DNA of 50,217 nucleotides from Paludibacteraceae bacterium (GTDB lineage: Bacteria; Bacteroidota; Bacteroidia; Bacteroidales; Paludibacteraceae), in assembly GCA_024399545.1 (NCBI GenBank), contig JAKSNS010000008.1, positions 24,001 through 74,217 on the forward strand, in the 5' to 3' direction. Positions 1 to 8,103 of this stretch are shown piece after piece; the stretch's first letter is position 1; each line of letters begins with the position of its first letter. Both the position numbers and the translations under genes were made by a program. The notes beneath the pieces are model-generated. The model ran no database searches. It worked only from the letters and a program-made list of their open reading frames with translations, and was not told where the DNA came from.

Positions 1-911
1 AAGGCATAACCACTATAAACCTTAGAGTCTATACCACAGGCTTCCAGGACGTTAGGGTCAACCATACCACAACCCAAAATCTCAACCCAACCTGTCTGTT
101 TACAGAAAGCACAGCCTTTGCCACCGCAGATATTGCAAGAGATATCCATCTCGGCGGAAGGTTCGGTAAATGGGAAATATGAAGGGCGAAGGCGGATTTG
201 CGTATCCTCGCCAAACATCTCACGGGCAAAATAGAGCAACGCCTGCTTTAGGTCGGCAAACGAGACATTCTTGTCAATATACAGTCCCTCAACCTGATGG
301 AAAAAGCAGTGCGCACGTGCGGAAATTGCCTCATTGCGATAGACACGCCCTGGGCAGAGAACGCGAATAGGCGGCTTTTGGGTAGTCATGACGTGAGTCT
401 GCACCGACGAAGTGTGCGTGCGCAATAAAATATCAGGGTTCTTCTCGATAAAAAACGTGTCCTGCATATCGCGCGCAGGATGCTCTGGTGGAAAATTCAA
501 AGCACCAAAGACATGCCAATCATCCTCAATCTCTGGACCTTCAGCCACCGTAAAACCTATGCGTGAAAATATGTCGATAATCTCCTCACGGACAAGAGAC
601 AGAGGATGGCGAGTGCCAAGGGCGATAGGTTCAGCGGTACGTGTCAGGTCAAGACGGTTTGACTCTTGTTGAGAGAGTTCTATCTTATCCTTTAACTCCG
701 TCATACGAGCCTGGGCAATATCGCGGAGTACGTTCAAGCGTTGGCCAATCTCGCGCTTCTGGTCGTTTGGCACCTCGCGGAATTGGTTGAAAAGCATTGA
801 AATCTCGCCCTTCTTGCTAAGATACTTCAGGCGAATATTTTCCAACTCCTCGGCGGAATTAGCGTCGAGAGACTGGATGGTTTTTATGAGTTCCTCGATT
901 TTCTCTTTCAT
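1..911 (-). CDS. pheS: Phenylalanine--tRNA ligase alpha subunit (partial, C-terminus outside window)
   Basis: Charges tRNA-Phe with phenylalanine in the cytoplasm, as the alpha chain of the alpha2beta2 enzyme. Seen: an open frame from the ATG at 911 to the window edge, about 303 residues of the usual 330-340. The N-terminus (MKEKIEELIKTIQSLD) is the coiled-coil arm typical of PheS. Further on are the aminoacylation core FTEPSAEMDI, a CNICGGKGCAFC segment and GCGMVDPNVL. The last class II signature (motif 3) lies outside the window. The start overlaps the stop of the upstream gene by 4 bp (ATGA), so the two are probably translationally coupled. Confidence 0.95.
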   Translation of the reverse strand, partial: MKEKIEELIKTIQSLDANSAEELENIRLKYLSKKGEISMLFNQFREVPNDQKREIGQRLNVLRDIAQARMTELKDKIELSQQESNRLDLTRTAEPIALGTRHPLSLVREEIIDIFSRIGFTVAEGPEIEDDWHVFGALNFPPEHPARDMQDTFFIEKNPDILLRTHTSSVQTHVMTTQKPPIRVLCPGRVYRNEAISARAHCFFHQVEGLYIDKNVSFADLKQALLYFAREMFGEDTQIRLRPSYFPFTEPSAEMDISCNICGGKGCAFCKQTGWVEILGCGMVDPNVLEACGIDSKVYSGYA

Positions 912-2119
912 AATGACTCCATTTCAAGGTCAGCATCCATAACCTCATGCCAAGGCAGACCACTTGCGGCAACTTTTTCGAGGAATGGATCTGGGTCAAA
1001 CTGCTCAACATTGAAAACACCCTTACCCTGCCATTTGCCAGTCATAAACATATATGCGCCAGTCATCGCAGGGACACCTGTCGTGTAACTTACGCCCTGC
1101 GTGCCTGTCTCAAGGTAAGCGTCGTGGTGCGAACAGTTGTTATATATATAATATGTGCGATGTTTTCCGTCCTTCTTACCGCTGATGCGGCAACCTATGG
1201 AGGTATAGCCAGTGTAATTCTCGCCAAGTTGCTCTGGCTGAGGGAGGACAGCCTTGAGGAACTGCAAAGGCACAATCTTCATGCCGTTATAGTCAATCTC
1301 GTCAATACGCGCCATGCCAATGTCCTGAATGACACGAAGGTGTGTGAGGTACTCCTGACCAAAAGTCATCCAGAAACGCGCGCGGCGTATAGTAGGGTAG
1401 TTCTTGACAAGCGACTCAAGTTCTTCGTGGTACATAAGATAAGACTCCTTAGGACCTATCTCTGGGTAATTTAGGGTCTTATGAACCTCAAGCGCACCGG
1501 TCTTCACCCATTTTCCGTCCATATAATAACGTCCCTCTTGCGTAATCTCGCGGATATTGATTTCTGGGTTGAAATTAGTGGCGAAAGCCTTGTGGTGATC
1601 GCCGGCGTTGCAGTCAACGATGTCAAGGGTCTCTATTTCGTCAAAATGGTGCTTAGCCGCATACGCTGTATAAACACTGCAACAACCAGGGTCAAAACCA
1701 CAACCGAGGATAGCGCATAGCCCTGCCTCTTTGAAACGATCGTGGAACGCCCACTGCCAGGAATATTCAAAATGAGCCTCGTCCTTAGGTTCGTAATTGG
1801 CTGTATCAAGATAATTGCAGCCAGCCTGAAGGCAAGCCTCCATAATCGTGAGGTCTTGGTACGGCAGGGCAACGTTGATGACGAGTTTTGGCTGGAAACT
1901 GCGGAAGAGCGCAACGAGTTCGTCAACATTGTCCGCATCAACCTTCGCCGTCTGTATGCTCACGCCGTAACGCTTCTTGACATCGGCGGCAATAGCATCG
2001 CATTTTGACTTTGTTCTGCTTGCCAGCATTATTTCTGTGAACACATCGCTGTTCTGAGCGACCTTGTGGACGGTGACAGTTCCTACTCCTCCTGCACCGA
2101 TAATCAGTACTTTACCCAT
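908..2119 (-). CDS. Carboxynorspermidine dehydrogenase (saccharopine dehydrogenase family)
   Basis: Likely condenses a diamine with aspartate semialdehyde and reduces the product with NADPH to carboxynorspermidine or carboxyspermidine, in the alternative polyamine route used by many gut Bacteroidetes. Seen: 403 residues; an N-terminal Rossmann motif GAGGVG (residues 8-13), then the LVINVALPYQDLTIMEAC and GCNYLDTANYEP stretches typical of the saccharopine dehydrogenase/CANSDH group; full length. The family also includes true saccharopine dehydrogenases, but the length and the DTANYEP and GFDPG motifs favour the polyamine enzyme. It is the upstream partner of pheS, with a 4-bp overlap. A partner decarboxylase (nspC) is not in the window. 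Confidence 0.85.
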   Translation of the reverse strand: MGKVLIIGAGGVGTVTVHKVAQNSDVFTEIMLASRTKSKCDAIAADVKKRYGVSIQTAKVDADNVDELVALFRSFQPKLVINVALPYQDLTIMEACLQAGCNYLDTANYEPKDEAHFEYSWQWAFHDRFKEAGLCAILGCGFDPGCCSVYTAYAAKHHFDEIETLDIVDCNAGDHHKAFATNFNPEINIREITQEGRYYMDGKWVKTGALEVHKTLNYPEIGPKESYLMYHEELESLVKNYPTIRRARFWMTFGQEYLTHLRVIQDIGMARIDEIDYNGMKIVPLQFLKAVLPQPEQLGENYTGYTSIGCRISGKKDGKHRTYYIYNNCSHHDAYLETGTQGVSYTTGVPAMTGAYMFMTGKWQGKGVFNVEQFDPDPFLEKVAASGLPWHEVMDADLEMESL

Positions 2120-2158
2120 TATTTATATTGTCGGATTAAGATTAAACGAATTGACTTG

Positions 2159-2166
2159 CAAAATTA
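2159..2166 (-). promoter_or_regulatory. Possible -7 element for the dehydrogenase-pheS operon
   Basis: On the minus strand this reads TAATTTTG, a match to the Bacteroidetes -7 consensus TAnnTTTG, about 40 bases upstream of the ATG at 2119. No clear -33 TTTG is visible at the expected distance, so this is weak. Confidence 0.3.
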
Positions 2167-2212
2167 CTGAAAATTTTTGACATAGAGTGCGCTTTATCTG
2201 AAAAAAAATCCC

Positions 2213-2220
2213 TAAATTTG
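2213..2220 (+). promoter_or_regulatory. Possible -7 element for the DUF5103 gene
   Basis: TAAATTTG matches TAnnTTTG and lies 24 bases before the chosen ATG at 2245. A -33 TTTG is not well placed. The final TTG of this element could also open the downstream frame as a start codon, but that would put about nine residues ahead of the signal peptide, so the ATG is preferred. Confidence 0.4.
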
Positions 2221-2244
2221 AACTCTGAAAATCAAAGGCTTTTT

Positions 2245-3489
2245 ATGATGAATCTTGTCGTTGCTATATTATTGAATATTACATCGTTAATCACCGCTCC
2301 TTTTCATACGCAGGTTGCTGAGTCGTCTGGAATTTCGACACTGAGGGTGCTGATTGACGGTGAAGACAACGTCTCTCCTGTGTTTTTGGCGGGCAGCGAA
2401 AGCACCGTGACAATCACTTTTGACGACCTTTCGTACATACCGCAGAACTATTATTACATGGTTCTGCATTGCGATGCTTCTTGGATGCCCTCAAACCTCA
2501 CGCAGATGGAGTACCTTGACGGGTTGGACGACATAATGATTGACGAATACGCAACCTCGACAAACACGGCGTACAACTACATACACTACTGGTTCACGCT
2601 GCCGAGCGACTTTTTGAAACTGAAACTAAGCGGAAATTATGCTGTGCTTATCGCAAGGGACAATGACTTTGAGAGTGGGTTGGTTGGTGTCGCATGCTTC
2701 TCGATTGTTGAGCCGTTGACCGTGATAAACGCCACGTATTCGCCAACGACTGTCAGGGGGATAAACAGCGAATGGCAACAGTTGGAGTTGACCGCGGACG
2801 TTTCGCGGGTTGGGTCGTCAAACCCTATGACAGAGTTCACTATGGTTATTCGCCAAAACTATAGGGTTGACAATGAGGTGACAATTACGCAGCCTACCTT
2901 CGTAACCGGAAAAATGATGAAATACACAAATGCTATGCCGTTGGTATTTGAGGCTGGTAATCAATATCGTAGCGTGGATTTTTCGAGCAGATACACATAC
3001 GGTTCTGGTATAGACCGTTTTATTTTCGTTGACTCTGTATATAAAGTATTGCTTGAACCTGATGATTTTTTGCGTAAACGCAGGACTGACGCTCGTGACG
3101 CGCATGGGGCATACGTCGTGCATATACAAGGTGATTATGACGATGATACGGAGGCTGATTATATGTGGCTGAGGTTCGAGGTCTCTGCCCAAAATCCATT
3201 CCTTGACGGGAGGGTTTATGTGATGACTGGCGCAAACTATAACCTTTTTGACGAACGCTCGATGATGAGATATGATTTTGAGAGGAAATGTTATTGGCTG
3301 GAGATGTTTCTGAAGCAAGGTGGTATAAATTACCAGTATATATTCGTGCCAAAACATGGTGAGCCGTCAATGAAAATGACCGAAGGAAACTACTGGCAAA
3401 CCAATAACTCATACCAGATTTACCTCTATTACAGACCTTTCGGCGAGAGATACGACCGCCTTGTTGGTTATCAAGAAATAAAACAATAA
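2245..3489 (+). CDS. DUF5103 protein, type IX secretion system plug-like
   Basis: Members of DUF5103 include the Plug protein that blocks the SprA translocation channel of the type IX secretion system in Flavobacterium; this is probably the orthologue, acting in the periplasm or at the outer membrane. Seen: starting at the ATG at 2245 (MMNLVVAILLNITSLI) the protein begins with a hydrophobic export signal. Then come FDDLSYIPQNYYYMVLHCDA (family core), VINATYSPTTVRG, and in the C-terminal half RTDARDAHGAYVVHIQGDYD and YQIYLYYRPFGERYDRLVGY, which are hallmark blocks of the family. About 414 residues, full length. The next gene follows after 7 bases. The giant secreted protein at the right end of the window is a plausible type IX client, but that link is inference. 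Confidence 0.85.
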   Translation: MMNLVVAILLNITSLITAPFHTQVAESSGISTLRVLIDGEDNVSPVFLAGSESTVTITFDDLSYIPQNYYYMVLHCDASWMPSNLTQMEYLDGLDDIMIDEYATSTNTAYNYIHYWFTLPSDFLKLKLSGNYAVLIARDNDFESGLVGVACFSIVEPLTVINATYSPTTVRGINSEWQQLELTADVSRVGSSNPMTEFTMVIRQNYRVDNEVTITQPTFVTGKMMKYTNAMPLVFEAGNQYRSVDFSSRYTYGSGIDRFIFVDSVYKVLLEPDDFLRKRRTDARDAHGAYVVHIQGDYDDDTEADYMWLRFEVSAQNPFLDGRVYVMTGANYNLFDERSMMRYDFERKCYWLEMFLKQGGINYQYIFVPKHGEPSMKMTEGNYWQTNNSYQIYLYYRPFGERYDRLVGYQEIKQ

Positions 3490-3496
3490 AAATATT

Positions 3497-4528
3497 ATGG
3501 CAATAAAAATCGGAGATAAAGTACGTTTCCTCAACTCTATTGGTGGAGGAACGGTAAAAGGTTTTCAGGGCAAAAACATTGTCCTTGTCGAGGAAGAAGA
3601 TGGTTTTGAGACACCTGCGTTGATAACTGATGTTGTGGTGGTAGCTGAGACAAACCAATACAACTTTGCTGTCAATCGTCCTGCTGAACCAAAAAACGAG
3701 ACAAAGAAGCCTGATGTTAATAAGGAAAAGGAATACACGATGGATGACGACTACGAAACACCTGAGGGTGAACAACTCTCACTGTTTCTTGCCTTTGTCC
3801 CAGTGGATTACAAACATCCAGGAGAGTCGGAATTTGACATCTACTTAGTAAATGACAGCAATTATTATATGAGTTTTTGCATAGCCATGGCTGGCGAGAG
3901 GATGAAAGTGCGTTACAACGACACTTTAGAACCTCAGACGAAACTCTGGCTGGAAAAAATCACCGCTGATGACCTTAACGCATTTCAATCGCTTAGGGTT
4001 CAGGCGTTTGCATATAAGAAATGCGAATACGATTTTAAACCTGCCATTGATACACCGTTACGCCTGAACCTTCAACGTTTCTTCAAGATGCACTCCTTTG
4101 TCGAAAATGATTTCTTCGATGAGCCTGCTTTGCTGGAATCTATTGTTAGGCAGGACTTTTCTATAGCCGACGTGCTTAGTCTGCCTACAAAAGAGCAGAA
4201 GCCCAAACCTCAGCGTGAGCGCATTAGCAAACCTAACGCACATCCTGACATGTTGGAGATTGACCTGCATATAAACGCTTTGATAGATAATACCAATGGT
4301 CTAACCCCTAAGGATATGCTTGACTATCAGATGGAAAAATTTAACGAGGTTATGCACGCAAACATCAAGCGCAAAGGGACGAGGATTGTCTTCATCCATG
4401 GCAAGGGCGAGGGGGCTTTGCGTGCTGAGATACTCAGGCAACTGAAAAAAAATTACCAATCATGCGATGTTCAAGACGCTAACTTCCAGAAGTACGGCTT
4501 TGGGGCATCTATGGTTACAATACATTGA
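3497..4528 (+). CDS. DUF2027 and Smr domain protein
   Basis: Bacteroidetes protein pairing an N-terminal DUF2027 region with a C-terminal Smr domain, the nuclease or nucleic-acid binding domain found at the end of MutS2. Seen: residues 1-50 form a small beta domain with KIGDKVRFLNSIGGGTVKG; a middle domain follows; the Smr domain starts with DLH at about 256 and carries HGKGEGALR at about 301 and the final FGASMVTIH. The Smr catalytic DxH and HGxG motifs are both present, so nuclease activity is possible. Cellular role unknown. It sits 7 bases after the DUF5103 gene and 2 bases before the FAH gene, so the three are probably one transcript. Confidence 0.85.
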   Translation: MAIKIGDKVRFLNSIGGGTVKGFQGKNIVLVEEEDGFETPALITDVVVVAETNQYNFAVNRPAEPKNETKKPDVNKEKEYTMDDDYETPEGEQLSLFLAFVPVDYKHPGESEFDIYLVNDSNYYMSFCIAMAGERMKVRYNDTLEPQTKLWLEKITADDLNAFQSLRVQAFAYKKCEYDFKPAIDTPLRLNLQRFFKMHSFVENDFFDEPALLESIVRQDFSIADVLSLPTKEQKPKPQRERISKPNAHPDMLEIDLHINALIDNTNGLTPKDMLDYQMEKFNEVMHANIKRKGTRIVFIHGKGEGALRAEILRQLKKNYQSCDVQDANFQKYGFGASMVTIH

Positions 4529-4530
4529 TT

Positions 4531-5148
4531 ATGAAGATTTTCTGTATAGGGTGGAACTATCCACGACACAACATGGAGATGAACCGTGTGGAGCGTCCAT
4601 CTGAGCCAACTCTGTTCATGAAACCTGACACTGCGCTGTTGCGTGAGAACAAGCCGTTTTTCCTGCCTCATTTCTCCAATCAACTTGAACATGAGGTTGA
4701 GGTCGTTGTGCGTATTGATAGGGTAGGAAGGAACATTGACGCAAGGTTTGCACGTCGTTATTACAGCCACGTTGCTTTGGGCATTGATTTCACTGCCCGC
4801 GACTTGCAGAATCATTGCAAGCAGATTGGAGCACCGTGGGAAATCGCAAAAGCGTTCGATAACTCCGCGGCAATCAGTGAGTTCGTTCCTTTGGATGAGT
4901 TAGGGGGTGATGTACAGAACCTCGAATTTCTTCTTCGCAAAAACGGTGTGATACAGCAGAAAGGAAATACTTCTGAAATGGTTTTCCCTGTCGATGAGAT
5001 GATTGCCTATATTTCACGGTTCTTCACTTTCCGTGTTGGCGATTTGATTTACACTGGCACTCCCGCAGGCGTTTCTGCGTTAAAAATAGGGGATAGGTTG
5101 GCTGGTGAATTGCAGGGTCGTGGGATGTTCGACATAGAGGTTAAGTGA
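4531..5148 (+). CDS. Fumarylacetoacetate hydrolase (FAH) family protein
   Basis: FAH-family enzymes cleave or decarboxylate beta-keto acid type substrates (acylpyruvase, oxaloacetate decarboxylase and others) using Mg or Mn in the cytosol. Seen: about 205 residues, the size of single-domain members; the metal-site segment HEVEVVVRI; GIDFTARDLQ; AKAFDNSAAISEF; and the signature TGTPAGVS. The ATG at 4531 is preferred over the TTG at 4525 because it comes 2 bases after the upstream stop and starts with the family-like MKIFCIGWNY. The stop codon lies inside the left terminal repeat of a palindromic element (5145-5325), which apparently inserted without changing the protein end. Exact substrate cannot be told. 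Confidence 0.85.
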   Translation: MKIFCIGWNYPRHNMEMNRVERPSEPTLFMKPDTALLRENKPFFLPHFSNQLEHEVEVVVRIDRVGRNIDARFARRYYSHVALGIDFTARDLQNHCKQIGAPWEIAKAFDNSAAISEFVPLDELGGDVQNLEFLLRKNGVIQQKGNTSEMVFPVDEMIAYISRFFTFRVGDLIYTGTPAGVSALKIGDRLAGELQGRGMFDIEVK

Positions 5149-5325
5149 TGATGAAATAATAACTTGGAACGATTTTGCTCAGATTGTTAGTCTATTTTGA
5201 TGTTGTGAAGAAGGAGTTTAGCGGGCTAAATGACTGATGAACAACATCAAAATAGACAACAAGATGAGTAAAAGCGGAACAAGTGAAAAATTCATATTTG
5301 TACCAAGTTATTATTTTATCATCAC
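5145..5325. mobile_element. MITE-like palindromic element, about 181 bp
   Basis: Terminal inverted repeats of 23 bp begin GTGATGAT at 5145-5167 and end ATCATCAC at 5303-5325, with one mismatch. A second, inner pair matches over 22 bp with one bulged base (5184-5206 and 5241-5262), and a small hairpin TTTAGC-GG-GCTAAA (5217-5230) fills the loop, so most of the element can fold into one long hairpin. It is flanked by TAA at 5142-5144 and 5326-5328, which may be a 3-bp target duplication; an 8-bp reading (TAAGTGAT at 5142-5149 and 5326-5333) gives the same empty site. Removing it leaves the FAH stop codon in place. No coding capacity. It could also act as a transcription end. Confidence 0.7.
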
Positions 5326-5360
5326 TAAGTGATTTTCCTATAAATTTAATGCGTAATCCT

Positions 5361-5391
5361 TTTGCTATTCAAAAAATTATCCGTACCTTTG
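5361..5391 (+). promoter_or_regulatory. Promoter of the DEAD-box helicase gene
   Basis: TTTG at 5361-5364 and TACCTTTG at 5384-5391 are separated by 19 bases, an exact fit to the Bacteroidetes -33/-7 promoter. Transcription would start near 5398, leaving about 50 bases of leader before the ATG at 5450, as is common for cold-shock type RNA helicases. Confidence 0.85.
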
Positions 5392-5449
5392 CAACCGATT
5401 TTTTCACAAGGGTGACGCCATCGGCAAACCCATACTAAGTTGATACAAA

Positions 5450-7204
5450 ATGACATTCGAAGAATTAAATTTGAAACCTGAACTTATACTCTCTGTCAGT
5501 GAGTTAGGGTTCGTTTCGCCAATGCCTGTGCAGGAAAAGGTGATACCTTTCCTCCTTGACGATACCGAACGTGATTTGGTTGCTTTGGCAGAGACTGGCA
5601 GTGGAAAAACTGCGGCGTTCGGTCTTCCAATACTGAATACTATAGCCTTGGACGAAAAACATATCCAAGCGCTTGTACTTTCGCCAACACGCGAGTTGTG
5701 TATGCAGATCTGTAAGGACATACAATCCTACGGCAAGTTTATGAAGGGGCTGAAGGTAGTGCCTGTTTATGGTGGCGAGAATATAGTCGCACAGTACAAA
5801 CAACTTGACGTTCAGCCACATGTACTTGTCGCTACACCTGGACGACTGGTCGATTTGATTAATCGTGGAAAGGTGCATCTTGAGAATGTGAGGACTTTCG
5901 TGCTTGACGAGGCCGACGAGATGTTGGATATGGGTTTTAAGGATGACCTTGAGACTGTGATGCAACAATTGCCTGAAAATCACCGTTCTTTGATGTTCTC
6001 TGCTACGATGCCTCGCGAGATTGCCGAGATTGCCAATAACTATATGCGTGACCACGAGGAGATAACCATTGGTACACGCAATGCAGGTGCCGAGAATGTA
6101 GAACACATTTTCTATATGGTCAAGGCCGACGACCGTTATCTTGCCTTGAAACGCATTGTTGACATAAACCCAGATATTTACGCAATAGTCTTCTGCCGTA
6201 CTCGTATGGAAACTAAGGAGGTGGCGGACAATCTGATTAAAGACGGCTACAATGCTGACGCTTTGCACGGTGACCTTACGCAAGCTCAACGCGACACTGT
6301 TATGAACCGTTTTCGCGCAAAGTCGTTGCAGGTTCTTGTGGCGACTGACGTAGCTGCGCGTGGACTTGACGTTAATAACCTTACGCATGTCATAAATTAC
6401 AATCTGCCAGACGACATCGAGGTTTATACGCACAGGTCTGGGCGTACTGGACGTGCTGGCAAAAAAGGAATATCAATAGCAATCATCCACCAACGTGAGC
6501 AGTATCGCATACGCAAGATTGAGAAAATCATCAAGAAGCAGTTCCGCCGTGAATTAGTGCCTACAGGTCCCGACATCTGCAAACGCCAGCTTTTTCACCT
6601 CATCAAACGTATGGAGTTTGCCGAAGTCAATGCAGAGCAGATTAATATGTTCATGCCTGAGATTACCGCAAAACTCTCATATTTAAGCAAAGAGGAGATT
6701 ATCTCGCGTTTCGTCTCTTTGGAGTTCAACCGCTTCGCCGAATATTACAAGAGCGCAGGGGATATTAACATAAAAACTGAAGAGAGGAAGAAGAAGAGCG
6801 ATTCTGACAAGAAACCGTTTGACAAGAAATCAGACAAGAAATCAGACAGGAAAGGCGACAAGAAGGAAGATAGGAAAAAAGAGAGAAAGGGTAGGGCGGA
6901 AGAGAATAAAAGTTGGAAAGAGGCAAACGTTAATCCTTTCATCGAGGCTAAAAAGAAGAACGCACCATCTAAGCGCGGTAAGAAAATTCGTCTCAAAATG
7001 CACTATGGCTCAAAGCAAAACGCCACGCCACGTTCTGTTCTTGGTATCATCAATAACTATACAAACGATAAGCGTATTTTTATAGGCGACATCGAGATTA
7101 CCCAACATTTCACCTTCTTCGATGTCTATGCTGACCAAGCGGAAAAGGTGCTTGCTGCTTTTGCTGGTGCTAAAGGCCGCGGTATGAAGGTTGAGATGGC
7201 GTAG
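5450..7204 (+). CDS. DEAD-box ATP-dependent RNA helicase (DeaD/CsdA type)
   Basis: ATP-driven RNA unwinding for ribosome assembly or mRNA turnover in the cytosol. Seen: 584 residues; Q motif region at 1-30; Walker A AETGSGKT (47-54); PTREL (79-83); DEAD (153-156); SAT (184-186); ARGLD and HRSGRTGR in the second RecA lobe. After about residue 445 comes a very Lys/Asp/Arg-rich low-complexity linker with repeated DKKSDKK-like units. The protein ends with a DbpA-like RNA-binding domain (SVLGIINNYTNDKRIFIGDI). That architecture is the DeaD/CsdA one, often induced by cold. It has its own promoter (5361-5391) and is monocistronic. Confidence 0.93.
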   Translation: MTFEELNLKPELILSVSELGFVSPMPVQEKVIPFLLDDTERDLVALAETGSGKTAAFGLPILNTIALDEKHIQALVLSPTRELCMQICKDIQSYGKFMKGLKVVPVYGGENIVAQYKQLDVQPHVLVATPGRLVDLINRGKVHLENVRTFVLDEADEMLDMGFKDDLETVMQQLPENHRSLMFSATMPREIAEIANNYMRDHEEITIGTRNAGAENVEHIFYMVKADDRYLALKRIVDINPDIYAIVFCRTRMETKEVADNLIKDGYNADALHGDLTQAQRDTVMNRFRAKSLQVLVATDVAARGLDVNNLTHVINYNLPDDIEVYTHRSGRTGRAGKKGISIAIIHQREQYRIRKIEKIIKKQFRRELVPTGPDICKRQLFHLIKRMEFAEVNAEQINMFMPEITAKLSYLSKEEIISRFVSLEFNRFAEYYKSAGDINIKTEERKKKSDSDKKPFDKKSDKKSDRKGDKKEDRKKERKGRAEENKSWKEANVNPFIEAKKKNAPSKRGKKIRLKMHYGSKQNATPRSVLGIINNYTNDKRIFIGDIEITQHFTFFDVYADQAEKVLAAFAGAKGRGMKVEMA

Positions 7205-7380
7205 TAGTGATGATCCTAAATCGTCAGAATCGCAAAACTCTGAAAAATCGTGCAAGCGAAAGCAGAAACGAAGCTTGCTTCGGTTATGTTGGGTGTAGCC
7301 GATTTTATTAAAAGAGCGACATAAATTAGCCTATGGTGTAAACCCCGGGGAGAATCCAATTTTGAAGGTGGGGTGCAAGT
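7205..7380. other. Non-coding stretch after the helicase gene
   Basis: No convincing gene. A small hairpin CGAAG-CTTG-CTTCG lies at about 7269-7282, without a clear T-run, so it is at best a weak terminator. A GC-rich patch near 7340-7350 (AAACCCCGGGG) stands out against the AT-rich surroundings. Not recognised as a known RNA. Confidence 0.4.
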
Positions 7381-7560
7381 TTTTAGGTGAAATTATTGAA
7401 ATTATTGAAATCGTCAAAATTTTGCCTCAAGCCATTTCCACTGAAAACAACCATCCCAATTTCATCCACCGTCGCAAGGCAAAAGAGCAAGAAAAGAGCA
7501 AGCCCTACCGTACCATAAAAATCATCCCGATTTCAATAATTTCAATAATTTCACCTAAAA
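7381..7560. repeat. Perfect 33-bp inverted repeat around 114 bp
   Basis: The left arm 7381-7413 begins TTTTAGGTGAAATTATTGAA and the right arm 7528-7560 is its exact reverse complement over all 33 bases. Within each arm the 9-mer ATTATTGAA is duplicated. The 114 bp between the arms has no clear gene. The right arm contains the stop codon of the AlbA_2 remnant. It could be a mobile-element scar, a MITE, or a bidirectional structural terminator. Confidence 0.75.
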
Positions 7561-7965
7561 TCCTGGGGGTATATGTAGCCTTAAGTTATGTCCGCTATAT
7601 CCGCTGCCTTCATACTTGATGTGTGGCATCTTGGCGATATGGCGTTTGATGGTAACAATACTTTTCCCGGACAATAAAGCAAGCTCTTCGGTGGTTATTT
7701 TAGGACGAAGAACCATTTGACTCTCAATCCATATATCGAGATTAACATCTTGAGTATCACCTTGGGTATCACCTTGAGTATCACCTTGGGTATCATCTTG
7801 AGTATCACCTTGAGTATCACCTTGAGTGCCACCTTGAGTGCCACCTTGAGTGCCATCTTGAGTGCCATTCGGTCTCGGGAATGTGACAATTACGAAACCA
7901 CCCTCTGCCTTCCAGATAGGTTCGGCAACACCTGCTTTCCTGCAAGCATCAATTATTTGACAAAT
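7555..7965 (-). pseudogene. C-terminal remnant of an AlbA_2-type ATP-binding protein
   Basis: Reading leftwards from about 7965, the translation QIIDACRKAGVAEPIWK, then GGFVIVTFPRPNG, matches the end of the GHKL-like ATPase part of AlbA_2/Schlafen-type DNA-binding proteins. A tetrapeptide repeat linker ((D/G)TQ(G/D), ten copies) follows, then a winged-helix tail (ITTEELALLSGKSIVTIKRH) ending in IPPGF and TAG at 7555-7557. There is no start codon of its own: an in-frame TAA lies at 7966-7968, and upstream of it is a 21-codon frame from the ATG at 8031 (MKVVGQEVTD..) of unknown meaning. The N-terminal end of a similar gene lies at 9780-9980, beyond an intact relative. Confidence 0.75.
7749..7868 (-). 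repeat. Ten 12-bp tandem units coding a TQGD-type linker
   Basis: On the plus strand the unit is CTTGAGTATCAC, with variants CTTGGGTATCAC, CTTGAGTGCCAC and CTTGAGTGCCAT. Ten head-to-tail copies keep frame on the minus strand and code (D/G)TQ(G/D). The variants are grouped (GTATCA at one end, GTGCCA at the other), which suggests growth by slippage or unequal exchange. Confidence 0.9.
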
Positions 7966-8103
7966 TTAGCCAAGTGCATTTGCAATTTCACGCTGAGTGT
8001 TGTCTGTCACTTCCTGACCTACGACTTTCATTGTTCTCTATTCCCTTTTTCTATTCCTAAATGAAATTTCAACGCATTTTTCTGGAATAGAGGCAAGGTA
8101 CAT

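Noticed and set aside
3020-3775. Minus-strand frame of 251 codons
   Set aside because: Shadow of the DUF5103 and Smr genes; no recognisable protein features.
7201-7220. Second copy of the MITE terminal repeat (AGTGATGAT) after the helicase stop
   Set aside because: Only nine bases agree with the element at 5145-5325 and no partner repeat is found, so chance is more likely.
7749-7868. CRISPR array
   Set aside because: Units are 12 bp head to tail with no spacers and no cas genes nearby. The same holds for the 11-bp arrays at 30615-30801 and 43694-43770.
7717-8064. Plus-strand frame with ITLSITLG repeats
   Set aside because: The 12-bp repeat is open in several frames. The minus-strand TQGD frame continues into an AlbA_2-type ATPase end and a winged helix, so that one is the coding frame.
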